Under the pieces are notes generated by a model. The model made no database searches and was not told the DNA's origin. It saw only the letters and a list, made by a program, of their open reading frames with translations. A stretch of 64,000 nt of DNA, taken from Pseudozobellia sp. WGM2. GTDB taxonomy: Bacteria; Bacteroidota; Bacteroidia; Flavobacteriales; Flavobacteriaceae. Below, piece after piece: positions 1-8,719 of this stretch. Where the stretch lies: positions 49,167 through 113,166 of the forward strand of contig NZ_JADNYK010000011.1 in assembly GCF_017810075.1 (NCBI RefSeq), given 5' to 3'. Made by a program: the position numbers and the translations under genes. Position 1 is the stretch's first letter; each line of letters starts with the position of its first letter.

Positions 1-329
1 TGAAGGTCACCATAATCAAGTACATACTGTGGCGTAACGCCCGTTGATGGCAAAAAAGGTTTGTCATTCACATCGTTATGCACATCTTTGGCAAGCGCCT
101 CGTCAGTTAGAAATACCTTGGCCTGTCTAGTATTGGTGATTATCATTATCTCTTTGACATCACCATTTCTTAAGTACTCTTGTAATTCTGAAGTGGTCGT
201 TTTCTTAGTGCTGGCGAAATTGCCACTACCCAAAAATTGAAAACCTATTAAAAGTACCGCAATCAATCCGTAAATCCACCATGAGCTGAACTTTGGTTTC
301 TTCGGGTTCACATTATTATCTTTAGCCAT
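1..329 (-). CDS. ftsH: ATP-dependent zinc metalloprotease FtsH, N-terminal part (runs off the window)
   Basis: The reverse complement from the ATG at 329 reads MAKDNNVNPKKPKFSSWW followed by one hydrophobic segment (about residues 18-32) and then the start of the periplasmic FtsH extracellular domain (LQEYLRNGDVKEI, then FLTDEAL). FtsH is a membrane-anchored AAA+ zinc protease that degrades misfolded membrane proteins and regulators. Only about 109 codons are present, so the AAA+ and HEXXH peptidase parts lie outside and cannot be checked. The gene follows rsfS by 9 bases on the same strand, an rsfS-ftsH arrangement that I recall from Flavobacteriia and that supports the call. Confidence 0.85.
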   Translation of the reverse strand, partial: MAKDNNVNPKKPKFSSWWIYGLIAVLLIGFQFLGSGNFASTKKTTTSELQEYLRNGDVKEIMIITNTRQAKVFLTDEALAKDVHNDVNDKPFLPSTGVTPQYVLDYGDL

Positions 330-338
330 TCTTTTTTT

Positions 339-716
339 TTACTGGTTTAAACTACTTTCCACTGAGGTTACTTTGGCATCTCCCCAAAGACCCTCAATGT
401 CATAAAATTCTCGAATCTGTTTTTGGAAAACATGTACGACCACATTAACATAATCCATCAAAATCCACTCGGCATTGTCTTCACCTTCTACATGCCAAGG
501 TTTATCTTTGATAGCTTTGCTAACTGTTTTTCGAATCGAGCCTACTATTGCATTTACATGCGTATTAGAAGTACCATTACATATTATAAAGTAGTCACAA
601 ACGGTATTTTCAATATCTCTAAGATCGAGCAAATTAATATCCTGTCCTTTAACTTCTTCAATCCCTTGTAAGATCAATGCAATTAATTCATCTGCACTGG
701 CTTTGCTTTCTTGCAT
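339..716 (-). CDS. rsfS: Ribosome silencing factor RsfS (Iojap/YbeB family)
   Basis: This 125-residue protein has the RsfS/DUF143 signature: DLRDIENTVCDYFIICNGTS near residues 31-50, then WHVEGEDNAEWILMDYVNVVVHVF. The family binds ribosomal protein uL14 and blocks joining of the 30S and 50S subunits, lowering translation in starvation. The length is typical of the family. It is the first gene of a probable operon with ftsH and diverges from birA. A TAACTTTG box, which fits the Bacteroidota -7 consensus TAnnTTTG, lies at 743-736 on the minus strand, about 20 bases upstream of the start; no good -33 partner is visible. Confidence 0.93.
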   Translation of the reverse strand: MQESKASADELIALILQGIEEVKGQDINLLDLRDIENTVCDYFIICNGTSNTHVNAIVGSIRKTVSKAIKDKPWHVEGEDNAEWILMDYVNVVVHVFQKQIREFYDIEGLWGDAKVTSVESSLNQ

Positions 717-810
717 TCAAATATTTTAGTTTGTACAAAGTTATTATTTTTTTGTTCTTTTAGCCCCAGTTTTTTTACAATAGACGTAAACATTACCGAA
801 ACCTTATCTT

Positions 811-1542
811 ATGCATTTAATCAAACTTGATGCCACGCCCTCTACAAATGACTATTTAAAGGCGCTATCTGCATCAAGTAGTCTAGTTGATTTTACAACT
901 GTGTGGGCGATACAACAGTCGAAAGGTAAAGGTCAAATGGGATCCGTTTGGCTGTCAGAGATTGGTAAAAACCTCACTTTTAGTGTTTTAAAAAATAATT
1001 TAAATTTATTAGTCAGTGAGAGTTATACTTTAAATGTTTGCATTAGCCTTGTGCTCTATGATTTTTTAAACGACCTGAATGTACCACAGTTAAGTATAAA
1101 ATGGCCAAACGACATTCTGTCAGGCACTTCTAAACTTTGTGGTGTTTTAATAGAGAACCAGTTAAAAGGTAATCAAGTAAGCTCTGCAATCATTGGTATC
1201 GGACTAAATGTAAATCAAACTGATTTCCACTCTTTGAAAAACGTAACGTCGTTAAAATTGTTGTTCGGTCGTGATTTTAATTTGGACAATCTACTGTCTA
1301 AAATAATGGTAAAGTTACAAAGCATTTTCATAGCGTTGAAAGAAAATGGCAGAGAAGCATTTTGGAAAGCGTATGAAAATGTACTTTTTAGAAAAGATAA
1401 GCCATCAACCTTTGAAGATACGCACGGCCAAATGTTTATGGGCTTCATACGTGAAGTTTCATTTGACGGCCAATTGGTAGTAGAGCTGGAAGATAAAATA
1501 TTAAAAAAGTTTAACCTGAAAGAATTAAAGTTACTTTATTGA
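811..1542 (+). CDS. birA: Biotin--[acetyl-CoA-carboxylase] ligase
   Basis: This 243-residue protein is a monofunctional biotin protein ligase: it makes biotinyl-AMP and transfers biotin to the lysine of carboxyl carrier domains. Seen in the sequence are LDATPSTNDYLK near the N terminus (adenylate/biotin site), QQSKGKGQMGSVW (the GRGRxGR-type biotinyl-AMP loop, here in a variant form), IKWPNDIL with the catalytic-type lysine, and GVLIEN. There is no N-terminal helix-turn-helix domain, so unlike E. coli BirA it should not repress transcription. It is divergent from rsfS with a 94-base spacer. Confidence 0.92.
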   Translation: MHLIKLDATPSTNDYLKALSASSSLVDFTTVWAIQQSKGKGQMGSVWLSEIGKNLTFSVLKNNLNLLVSESYTLNVCISLVLYDFLNDLNVPQLSIKWPNDILSGTSKLCGVLIENQLKGNQVSSAIIGIGLNVNQTDFHSLKNVTSLKLLFGRDFNLDNLLSKIMVKLQSIFIALKENGREAFWKAYENVLFRKDKPSTFEDTHGQMFMGFIREVSFDGQLVVELEDKILKKFNLKELKLLY

Positions 1543-1574
1543 TATGGTAAGCTCTGTTCTAGCACTATTTTGAA

Positions 1575-2582
1575 ATGCCCATAAGGATGAAAATAAAACT
1601 AAAATTGTTGATTGTATGTCTCTTGATATTTCCGATTTCGGTTGCTCATGGTCAAAATATAGTTGAAGAATACCAAGAGGCCATGAACGATAGTTTGCAA
1701 ATCGGTGAAATGGATACCGATTTTCTAAAGTACATAAAAAAAGGATATACCCTTTTTAGACCTAACAATAATAGAGAAATTACCGGTGTAATTATCTTTT
1801 TAGAAGACTCTGGGTTTGAACTAAAAAATAAGAGTGCAACACAAATGTATTATCAGGCGAATAAGGCTGGATTTGCAGTTTTGTCGGTTTCGACGGAAAT
1901 ACCGTTAGACTTCTTTTTTTCTGATGTCTCGATTTTAGATGCTCACAAAACAATCAAAGAAGCATTTGACAAAAACAACCTGCCGAATAAAAACGTCTTC
2001 TTGGTCGGTGTCGGATTGTCTGGGCATCGAATTTTAAAATATGTTGAATATGTGAAGAAAACCAACGAAAATTTTTTATTGAAGATATCTGGACTTGTTA
2101 TTTGTGATGCACCGTTAGATTGGGTCAGACAATACAATGAAGGTAGAAGAGACAGAAGAATTAATTTTGACGAAGGAGCTGTGTGGGAAGGTACTTTTTC
2201 TAATTATATTCTTGAGAAGAATTTAAATGGTACTCCAACGACAAATCTCGAGAAATATCTTGACTTTTCGACTTATAGCTATTCTGATGAAAAAAATAGG
2301 AAGATTAAATATTTTAAAGACTATCCGGTAAGAGCCTATATGGAAGTTGCGGTAAAATATTGGTTGGAAAGGAAACGAAAAACTACAATTGACAACAATG
2401 GACCAGATATGGTCGGATTTATTGCACAGTTAAAACTTGCTGGAAATGACAAATCGGAATTGGTAGTCTTTTATCCGCAAGATAGTAAAACCGAGAAAAA
2501 AAATACTGATGCAACTTGGCTTACTGTTGATAAAGATGAGCTAATGGATTGGATGATTAAGTTATCGGAGCAACAACCATAA
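1575..2582 (+). CDS. Secreted alpha/beta-hydrolase-like protein of unknown function
   Basis: The 335-residue product begins with a cleavable signal peptide ending near AHGQ, so it is probably periplasmic or outer-membrane associated. After it comes an alpha/beta-hydrolase-like core: a strand in ITGVIIFLEDSGFE, then LPNKNVFLVGVGLSGHRILKY, where GVGLSGH resembles a nucleophile elbow (GxSxG-like, shifted). A further strand, GLVICDAPLDW, has an acidic residue in a plausible place. I could not identify the histidine of a triad, so catalysis is uncertain. The start could also be the ATG at 1587 (MKIKLKLL), which gives a cleaner signal peptide. It starts 32 bases after birA and may share its transcript. 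Confidence 0.6.
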   Translation: MPIRMKIKLKLLIVCLLIFPISVAHGQNIVEEYQEAMNDSLQIGEMDTDFLKYIKKGYTLFRPNNNREITGVIIFLEDSGFELKNKSATQMYYQANKAGFAVLSVSTEIPLDFFFSDVSILDAHKTIKEAFDKNNLPNKNVFLVGVGLSGHRILKYVEYVKKTNENFLLKISGLVICDAPLDWVRQYNEGRRDRRINFDEGAVWEGTFSNYILEKNLNGTPTTNLEKYLDFSTYSYSDEKNRKIKYFKDYPVRAYMEVAVKYWLERKRKTTIDNNGPDMVGFIAQLKLAGNDKSELVVFYPQDSKTEKKNTDATWLTVDKDELMDWMIKLSEQQP

Positions 2583-2731
2583 AAACGAACAGTAGTAAAT
2601 CTGAGGGCACTGGTTTGCGTATTACGCCACAAGAAAAGCATTTTAAGTGCTCTAGCAACGGGTTTTCGATGAAGGCGAAAAAGTTCCCTTAGCTCTCCCC
2701 AAATTCATGTGTCAGAAATTTTATGACTAAT

Positions 2732-3124
2732 TTAAATTTTAGATAAATTATCGGAGAGCGTACCCATAAAATTGGTAATCGGCTTTTTAATCATCATCGC
2801 CATCATGGCATTGAATTCGCCCTCAAAGCTAAGAGTTACCTCGCTAGAGTTTTCAGAAATTGAATTGATGTTTGCGGTCAATGTAAAAGGTAGTTTTTCA
2901 CTTGCCGCACCGAGAACAATTTGATTGTAAGGCGTCTGATTTTTTCTTTGAAGTACGATTTCGGGCATGCCCTTCAACGCAAAAAGAAATCGGTCTTCGT
3001 TTATGATTTCAAACTTGTCAATGTTATCGGGCATCAATTTTTCGAAATTCTTAAGGTCGGTCAAAAATTCAAAAACATCTTTGTCGCCTTTGGGTACGAG
3101 GGTATTTGGTGTTTCTATATGCAT
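2732..3124 (-). CDS. SRPBCC (START/polyketide cyclase-like) family protein
   Basis: A 130-residue protein with the pattern of small SRPBCC proteins: an N-terminal strand (MHIETPNTLVPKG), a helix with VFEFLTDLKNFEKLMPDNI, a run of beta strands, and a long C-terminal amphipathic helix (residues about 103-130). Such proteins have a hydrophobic ligand cavity; the ligand here is unknown. It starts 4 bases after pyrE stops, so the two are almost certainly co-transcribed, but nothing in the sequence ties it to pyrimidine synthesis. Confidence 0.75.
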   Translation of the reverse strand: MHIETPNTLVPKGDKDVFEFLTDLKNFEKLMPDNIDKFEIINEDRFLFALKGMPEIVLQRKNQTPYNQIVLGAASEKLPFTLTANINSISENSSEVTLSFEGEFNAMMAMMIKKPITNFMGTLSDNLSKI

Positions 3125-3128
3125 ATTG

Positions 3129-3770
3129 CTATTGTTGCCACTGAGAAGGCTGTTCGCGCCATGCTCTAAGTGTATTTAATTGATTGTCTTTGACAAAATG
3201 GGTTTCTAAAGCTTGTTCGATCAAATGATCGTAGTCGCTTAATGTATGAAGTTCTATGCCTCTATTTTCGAAATTTTCACTTGCCACTTCAAATCCGTAG
3301 GTGAAAATAGCTAGCATACCCTTGACATTGGCACCTGCTTCAATTAGCGCGGTTACGGCATTCAAACTGCTGTTTCCGGTGCTGATTAAGTCTTCGATGA
3401 CCACTACCGTCTGATTGGCTTCGAGCTGCCCTTCAATTTGATTTTTTCTACCATGCTTCTTGGGTTCGGGCCTCACATATATAAAGGGAAGCCCTAAAAC
3501 ATCAGCGATCAACGCGCCGATACCTATAGCCCCGGTCGCGACCCCTGCGATCACATCAGGCTTGCCGTACAACTCTTCGACTTGCTTGGCCATTTCTTCG
3601 CGAACGTAGTTGCGAATCGAAGGGTATGAAAGCAAAATTCGGTTATCACAATAAATAGGCGATTTCCATCCGGAAGCCCATGTAAATGGATTTTCGGGTT
3701 TCAACTTTATTGCATTAATTTGCAGAAGAAGCTCGGCTGTTTTTTTGGCAGTGTTTTTGTTTAAAACCAT
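3129..3770 (-). CDS. pyrE: Orotate phosphoribosyltransferase
   Basis: PyrE converts orotate and PRPP to orotidine 5'-phosphate in UMP synthesis. The 213-residue product starting at MVLNKNTAKKTAE shows WASGWKSPIYCDNR (orotate loop), DVIAGVATGAIGIGALIAD, YVRPEPKKHG (mobile catalytic loop with Lys), and the PRPP-binding signature VVVIEDLISTGNS. A longer frame extends upstream to 3875, but those codons overlap the divergent Nudix gene and are not family-like, so the ATG at 3770 is preferred. The start codon lies only a few bases from the Nudix start on the other strand. Confidence 0.95.
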   Translation of the reverse strand: MVLNKNTAKKTAELLLQINAIKLKPENPFTWASGWKSPIYCDNRILLSYPSIRNYVREEMAKQVEELYGKPDVIAGVATGAIGIGALIADVLGLPFIYVRPEPKKHGRKNQIEGQLEANQTVVVIEDLISTGNSSLNAVTALIEAGANVKGMLAIFTYGFEVASENFENRGIELHTLSDYDHLIEQALETHFVKDNQLNTLRAWREQPSQWQQ

Positions 3771-3777
3771 GACGCAA

Positions 3778-4365
3778 ATGTATAAAGTTTTTGTGAACGA
3801 ATTACCGTTGATCTTAACAAATAAGCTCTCGGAAACCGCCAATGGTGAATATTTTTTATTGAATGAAAATTCCATTCAAGATGCTATCAAATTGCTGAGA
3901 AAGAAAAAACTCTCTACGGCCTATGTTTACCATCCCAATCACGAAGAAATTTTAAAAAAATTTACAAAGGAAATTCCTCTTGTTGTTGCTGCAGGAGGTG
4001 TAGTAACGAATGAAATCGGTGAGGTGCTTTTTATCTATAGAAACGATAAGTGGGATTTGCCGAAGGGTAAACTTGATAAAGGAGAGTCGATAGAAGATTG
4101 TGCCATACGTGAAGTCATGGAAGAGACGGGAGTTAAAAACCTACGAATTGAAAATTTTTTAAAAACTACCTATCATGTTTTCAGTAACAGCGGAAAGTAC
4201 ACACTCAAGGAGGTGCATTGGTACGCCATGAAGACTGATTATACTGGTAAACTTCGACCTGAGAAAAAAGAAGGTATTGTGAAGGTCAAATGGAAAGGGC
4301 CTCAAAAAATACAAAAGGCCCTTCAAAATTCTTATCCAAATATTAAGCTTTTGTTCGGCGATTGA
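3778..4365 (+). CDS. Nudix hydrolase
   Basis: About 195 residues from MYKVFVNELP. The N-terminal ~70 residues are a family-specific extension; then comes VAAGGVV and a complete Nudix box GX5EX7REVMEETGV (beginning GKLDKGE), which binds Mg2+ and cleaves nucleoside diphosphates linked to another moiety. WDLPKG just before the box is typical. The substrate cannot be told from sequence. ATGs at 3745 and 3769 would overlap the divergent pyrE start at 3770; 3778 avoids that, though 3769 remains possible. Transcription probably ends at the hairpin at 4369-4390. Confidence 0.85.
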   Translation: MYKVFVNELPLILTNKLSETANGEYFLLNENSIQDAIKLLRKKKLSTAYVYHPNHEEILKKFTKEIPLVVAAGGVVTNEIGEVLFIYRNDKWDLPKGKLDKGESIEDCAIREVMEETGVKNLRIENFLKTTYHVFSNSGKYTLKEVHWYAMKTDYTGKLRPEKKEGIVKVKWKGPQKIQKALQNSYPNIKLLFGD

Positions 4366-4368
4366 TTT

Positions 4369-4390
4369 AAACCTATTTTAGGTTTTTTTT
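4369..4390 (+). terminator. Rho-independent terminator after the Nudix gene
   Basis: A 7-bp stem (AAACCTA/TAGGTTT, 4369-4375 and 4379-4385) with a 3-base loop is followed by a run of T. It overlaps the last codons of the convergent M14 peptidase gene, so the two genes share their ends. Confidence 0.7.
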
Positions 4391-6157
4391 CATTACTCGA
4401 TAAGCAGGGTATTGCAAGTGGGCACTTTCATAATACTCGGAGTTTTTATATATCCAGTCGAGTTGGGCATACCAATTAGAAGCAAATTCAGCTTCTTTTT
4501 CTTTTTTAAGGTCAAAACTGTCTCTTAAAACTTTGTTTTCTTGCAAAATTTCAAAAGCTATATCTTCAAAAACGTAGGGAGAAAAACCTTCTTTTTGCTG
4601 CAATATGGCATCGAAAAAATTCCAATTAAAGAATGAGTCATGTGCTTCAGGCTCTAAAGTTTCCATGATATACCTAATACCAATTTGGTCTGTCGGTATA
4701 TAGATATCACCTTGATGAAACATCACCTCTTTTAATCGCCCTTCGACCTCTGTGCTATTATGGGGGTAATGTCCTTCATAAGCTTGACCTGACGTTTTGA
4801 ATTCTTTGATTTTGTATGATTCAACAACGACTGTGGTATCTTTTTGTAAAGTTCTATAATTGATATGGTTTAGATTTAGAAGGTCTTGAACTTTTGACCA
4901 GCCTTTTTTTAGCAGATACCCTTGCGGAATTTCTACTGAGTCTGTAGGTGTGTAATAATTGCTATAAGCGACAGGTTTGGTGAAAGGTCGACTTTCGTCA
5001 TATTTCAGTCTTTCGAAACCTGTTACTTTGCTTATGATTGTATCTGCCTCAAAACCCTTAAAGTCAATTGTGCTAACACGAGTAGTATCTATAGTCCACC
5101 GAGTAGGGTAGTACTTCCATTCTCTATGTCTAAAACTGGCTTCGGTTCGTAGGCGCTTTATTTCATCTTTATCTTGCTCGGCAATAGCGATCGTTTTATT
5201 CATAAGCTCATAAGTACCTTCAACTCTTTGTTTGTAAGGCTTTAGCATATGAGTTTCTACCATCATTCCGAAAGTATTCCAGAGTGTGGTATAGCCTGAA
5301 GAATACCTGGGGTGGTCTATAAATTGTGTAAAACCGCTCTCGGGAACTTTGTTGAATACATTCACATATGGAGTTATTTCCCAATCCGACTTTTTCAACT
5401 CTTGTTCTAAAGAGGGCATTAATTTATTATGCAGGTAGTGGCCTAGATCACCTCCTAATTTATTGTGTTGGGTGAAAAGATGGGTCAAGGTATATTGATA
5501 ATCAGCACCATTGCTCACATGGTTATCTATGAATATATCGGGCTTGACCAAATGAAAAATTTGATAGAAGGTTCTGGCATTCTTGGTATCAGCTTTAATA
5601 AAATCACGGTTAAGGTCGTAATTGAGGGCATTACCTCGAAAGCCGTATGATTTTGGGCCGTTTTGGTTGGCTCTTGTCGTACTGTTTCTGTTGAGTGCCC
5701 CGCCTATATTGTATATGGGAATGGTGACCAATACCGTATTTTTCGGAGTCTTCAGTTTGCCCTTTACCAAATCGCGATACAAGAGCATGGTAGCATCAAT
5801 TCCGTCGCTTTCTCCTGGGTGAATACCGTTATTGATTAATATGATTGTCTTATCGTCACCAATTTTCTGAAAATTAAAATCACCGTCTGGGTTGTATGTA
5901 ATAATATGTAATGGATAGCCACTATCTGTAGGCCCAACCGTTTGCATATTAATTTCAGGAAATTCTTTAGCCAGTTGAATATAAAAGTCAATGGTCTGAA
6001 GATAGGTTGCCGTTTCTTTGCCTTGTGTAGCTTCAAAATGGGTTTGGTAAGTTTTTCTATCATCCTCTTCTTTTGTTTCGCAGGAAAGTAGAATGAAAAC
6101 AGCGGATAGCGCAACGATGGCCTTTAGGCTGATATTTCTCAAATGAAATGCTTTCAT
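4373..6157 (-). CDS. M14-family zinc carboxypeptidase-like lipoprotein
   Basis: The 594-residue product begins with a type II signal peptide whose lipobox is LLSC, Cys26, so it should be lipid-anchored in the envelope. It has the M14 zinc ligands: HPGE (His113, Glu116) and His213 in DIFIDNHVSNG. Between them is a substrate loop of carboxypeptidase type (NRNSTTRANQNG, then NYDLNRDF). The family removes C-terminal residues from peptides or trims peptidoglycan-type peptides; the substrate is unknown. The roughly 290-residue C-terminal half beyond the catalytic domain is long for M14. It is a single gene with a TTCGCCAAATG start context and no Shine-Dalgarno site. Confidence 0.85.
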   Translation of the reverse strand: MKAFHLRNISLKAIVALSAVFILLSCETKEEDDRKTYQTHFEATQGKETATYLQTIDFYIQLAKEFPEINMQTVGPTDSGYPLHIITYNPDGDFNFQKIGDDKTIILINNGIHPGESDGIDATMLLYRDLVKGKLKTPKNTVLVTIPIYNIGGALNRNSTTRANQNGPKSYGFRGNALNYDLNRDFIKADTKNARTFYQIFHLVKPDIFIDNHVSNGADYQYTLTHLFTQHNKLGGDLGHYLHNKLMPSLEQELKKSDWEITPYVNVFNKVPESGFTQFIDHPRYSSGYTTLWNTFGMMVETHMLKPYKQRVEGTYELMNKTIAIAEQDKDEIKRLRTEASFRHREWKYYPTRWTIDTTRVSTIDFKGFEADTIISKVTGFERLKYDESRPFTKPVAYSNYYTPTDSVEIPQGYLLKKGWSKVQDLLNLNHINYRTLQKDTTVVVESYKIKEFKTSGQAYEGHYPHNSTEVEGRLKEVMFHQGDIYIPTDQIGIRYIMETLEPEAHDSFFNWNFFDAILQQKEGFSPYVFEDIAFEILQENKVLRDSFDLKKEKEAEFASNWYAQLDWIYKNSEYYESAHLQYPAYRVMKKNLK

Positions 6158-6237
6158 TTGGCGAAATTACACAAAATGCAAATTGAAAATAAACTTTCCT
6201 CTATGGGGAGATAAAATAGTTCAAGTTTAATTAGGGC

Positions 6238-6645
6238 CTAGAAGGTCTTTTTGGTAATCTCGGCTATCTGCTTTTTAAATAGAGGTTTATGGTTGTAGGT
6301 GATAAGATGATCGGTTCTTTTCTGATAATGTTCCCATTTATCTTTATCAAAAGCATCGATTGAAGAAGTGATAATGTTGATGCGGATGTTTTCTTTTACG
6401 GGAAGAGCAATGAATTCCTCTAAAAACTGCCACCCGTCCATAATTGGCATATTAATATCCAGAAATATAATTTCAGGAATACTATCATTTTCATTTAGTT
6501 GTTCTTTAATTCCGTCAATGGCTTTCTTTCCATTCACAAAAGATGATATATTATCGCAGTCAACCACAAGGCTTAACATCTTACGTACCCCGAAAACAGT
6601 TATCGGATCATCGTCTATAATACAAATGCTATTAATCTTCGTCAT
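6238..6645 (-). CDS. Single-domain response regulator (CheY-like)
   Basis: Starting at MTKINSICIIDDD, the 135-residue protein is a receiver domain only. The acidic pocket is DDD at residues 11-13, the phospho-acceptor is Asp63 in IIFLDINMPIMDG, the Thr/Ser switch is in NIITSS and the conserved Lys follows in DKDK. There is no output domain, so it probably works by protein contact or phosphorelay. The start is inside the end of the upstream kinase gene (14-base overlap), which implies translational coupling and makes the kinase its probable partner. A longer frame back to 6699 lies within kinase codons and is rejected. Confidence 0.9.
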   Translation of the reverse strand: MTKINSICIIDDDPITVFGVRKMLSLVVDCDNISSFVNGKKAIDGIKEQLNENDSIPEIIFLDINMPIMDGWQFLEEFIALPVKENIRINIITSSIDAFDKDKWEHYQKRTDHLITYNHKPLFKKQIAEITKKTF

Positions 6646-8479
6646 TAAAATAAATCTTGAACGTGGTGCCTTTGCCCACTTCGCTGCACACAACGACACG
6701 GCCTTTCATGGCTTCAATTTGATTTTTGGTAATATAGAGACCTATACCTCTTGAATCTTTATGTTGGTGAAAGGTTTTATACATGCCGAAGAGTTTGTCT
6801 CCGTATTTTTTTAGATCTATGCCCAAGCCATTATCTTTAATAGATAAGATGGTCATTCCGTTTTGATGCCCACTACTTAGTTCTACAACTGGTTTTCGAT
6901 TGGGCTCTTTGTATTTGACGGCATTTGTCATGAAATTCATCAAAATACTTTCAATATAAGCTGGTACGACCTTAACCATGACATTTTCTTCGACATCATT
7001 TATTATAGTCGCGTTATGACTCTTTAAAAAAGCGGTCAAGTTCTGTTGAACGGTTTCAATTTTTTTGTTGAGATTGGTCGGTTTTTTCTCTAGACCGGCA
7101 TTGGTATTGATTGCCACTACCTCATTGAGGTTTTCTAATGTCTCCATTAAATTATCAGAGGCATTGGTTAACATTCTTATAATATTCTTCTTTTCTTCTT
7201 CGCTCTTCTCGTCTATAAGAAACTCTAACAACATTGAGAAATTGGCCGTGTGCGATCTTAAATTGTGAGATACAATATGGGCGAAATTAACCAATTTTTT
7301 ATTTTGTAAAGATGCCACATCGACCAGATTGCGCAGCTTCTCTTCTTTTTGTTTTAGCTCTGAAATATCATGGCTAATTCCTACGAGACCATTGGCGTGC
7401 CCATTCTCATCTAACAATGGAATTTTCGAAACCAAAAAGGTCGTTGTTTTGCCGCTTTTGTCTCTAATAGAACTCTCTTTGTTAATCATGGGAACAAGAG
7501 TATCCATTATGGTCTGATCTTCTCTATTTAGTTGCTCTGCAATATCTGAATCATAGAGATCGGAGTTGCTTTTGCCCAATAATTCACTGGGGTCACTAAA
7601 ACCTAAATAATCACTTTCGGCTTTGTTTACCAGTATTTTTCTAGACTCGGTATCCTTTATATAGATGTTGAGAGGTAAATTATCGATTAAGGTATGTAAG
7701 AGCTTTTCGTTGGCTTTGGTTTTTGTTTCGGTTAGCACCTTATCATTTATATCTTGAAAGGTGCCCCTGATGGCTATTAACTTGCCATCGTCATATACAG
7801 GGGTGCCGTTCGACCTAACCCAAATTTCATTTCCTTTAGCGGTTACTATCTGTAACTTTTCGCTCCAACCTGATCCACCACTAATTGCGTCGTGCACGGC
7901 CATTGAGATAATATTTTTACTGTACCCTTCTTTGTAAAAACCTATACCATCTTCAATATTTGGGACAAAGTCATCTGATATCTCATGAATTTTTTTGGTC
8001 ACACTGCACCAAATCAATTTGTCTTCAACAATATCGTACTCCCAACTGCCGATTTTACCTATTTCCGATATTATTTCTAGCTTTGATCTTAAACGTCCTA
8101 AATTGGTTTCTGTAAGTTTTTGTTGGGTTACATCTTCCGTTGTTAAAATCAGACCGATAACATTTTCTTGTTCGTCTAACCAAGGGTTACAGCTCCACTC
8201 GTACCACTTCTTACCTGTTGGGTCGTAATTGAATTCTTCAAAGGTTTTGTCAACTTGTTTAGAAAGACAATCATTAAGAGTGTCTGCAAGATCACTGTTC
8301 GAATCGGTGAATAAGTAATCTATTCTTTTGCCTACAACCTCGGTACGTTTAAGCTTATAAAGCTCCATCCATTTATCAGAGGCATACACCACCTCAAAAT
8401 CGATATTGACAAAAGCAGTTGCTGATGGCAATTGTTTGATGAGATGAATATTTGTATCTATATGGTCTCCTTTCGGCAT
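6632..8479 (-). CDS. PAS-domain sensor histidine kinase (soluble hybrid-free type)
   Basis: A 615-residue kinase with three PAS/PAC modules (about 15-120, 130-250, 258-375), the last two joined by short linkers. The H-box contains SHNLRSH (His405), followed by an HATPase domain with MNFMTNAVKYKEPNRKP (N box), DNGLGIDL (G1) and RGIGLYI (G2). There are no membrane segments, so it senses a cytoplasmic cue, perhaps a cofactor or small molecule bound by a PAS domain. The acceptor motif SHNLRS is the kind common in Bacteroidota kinases. Its reading frame overlaps that of the response regulator. Confidence 0.92.
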   Translation of the reverse strand: MPKGDHIDTNIHLIKQLPSATAFVNIDFEVVYASDKWMELYKLKRTEVVGKRIDYLFTDSNSDLADTLNDCLSKQVDKTFEEFNYDPTGKKWYEWSCNPWLDEQENVIGLILTTEDVTQQKLTETNLGRLRSKLEIISEIGKIGSWEYDIVEDKLIWCSVTKKIHEISDDFVPNIEDGIGFYKEGYSKNIISMAVHDAISGGSGWSEKLQIVTAKGNEIWVRSNGTPVYDDGKLIAIRGTFQDINDKVLTETKTKANEKLLHTLIDNLPLNIYIKDTESRKILVNKAESDYLGFSDPSELLGKSNSDLYDSDIAEQLNREDQTIMDTLVPMINKESSIRDKSGKTTTFLVSKIPLLDENGHANGLVGISHDISELKQKEEKLRNLVDVASLQNKKLVNFAHIVSHNLRSHTANFSMLLEFLIDEKSEEEKKNIIRMLTNASDNLMETLENLNEVVAINTNAGLEKKPTNLNKKIETVQQNLTAFLKSHNATIINDVEENVMVKVVPAYIESILMNFMTNAVKYKEPNRKPVVELSSGHQNGMTILSIKDNGLGIDLKKYGDKLFGMYKTFHQHKDSRGIGLYITKNQIEAMKGRVVVCSEVGKGTTFKIYFNDED

Positions 8480-8719
8480 GTTGCGAAATTTCGTACTAAA
8501 GTAGAGCGATTCATCGATCTATCTAAAGGTTTGTTGTGAATACAAAGAAAGGTGTTGTTGGATTCTCAATTCAAGTGGTGAACGTACTTTTAGTATAATT
8601 TGAGAGTTATTTCTTACTAAAGTAGGGTAAATAATTAAATATTCCATATCAATTTTGAAATAAAATCTTTTTTCAAAAAAAGATTAATCGAAAATTTGGT
8701 GAGACAGCGATAATTTCAG

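Noticed and set aside
3745..3875. Long alternative starts of both pyrE and the Nudix gene
   Set aside because: The upstream extensions overlap each other on opposite strands and lack family similarity; ATGs at 3770 (minus) and 3778 (plus) are preferred.
6238..6699. 18 extra codons in front of the response regulator
   Set aside because: They lie within the kinase coding sequence; the receiver fold starts at MTKINSICIID.
8640..8700. AT-rich dyad AATCTTTTTTTGAAAAAAGATT after coaD as a terminator
   Set aside because: Stem consists only of A-T pairs, too weak to be called with confidence.
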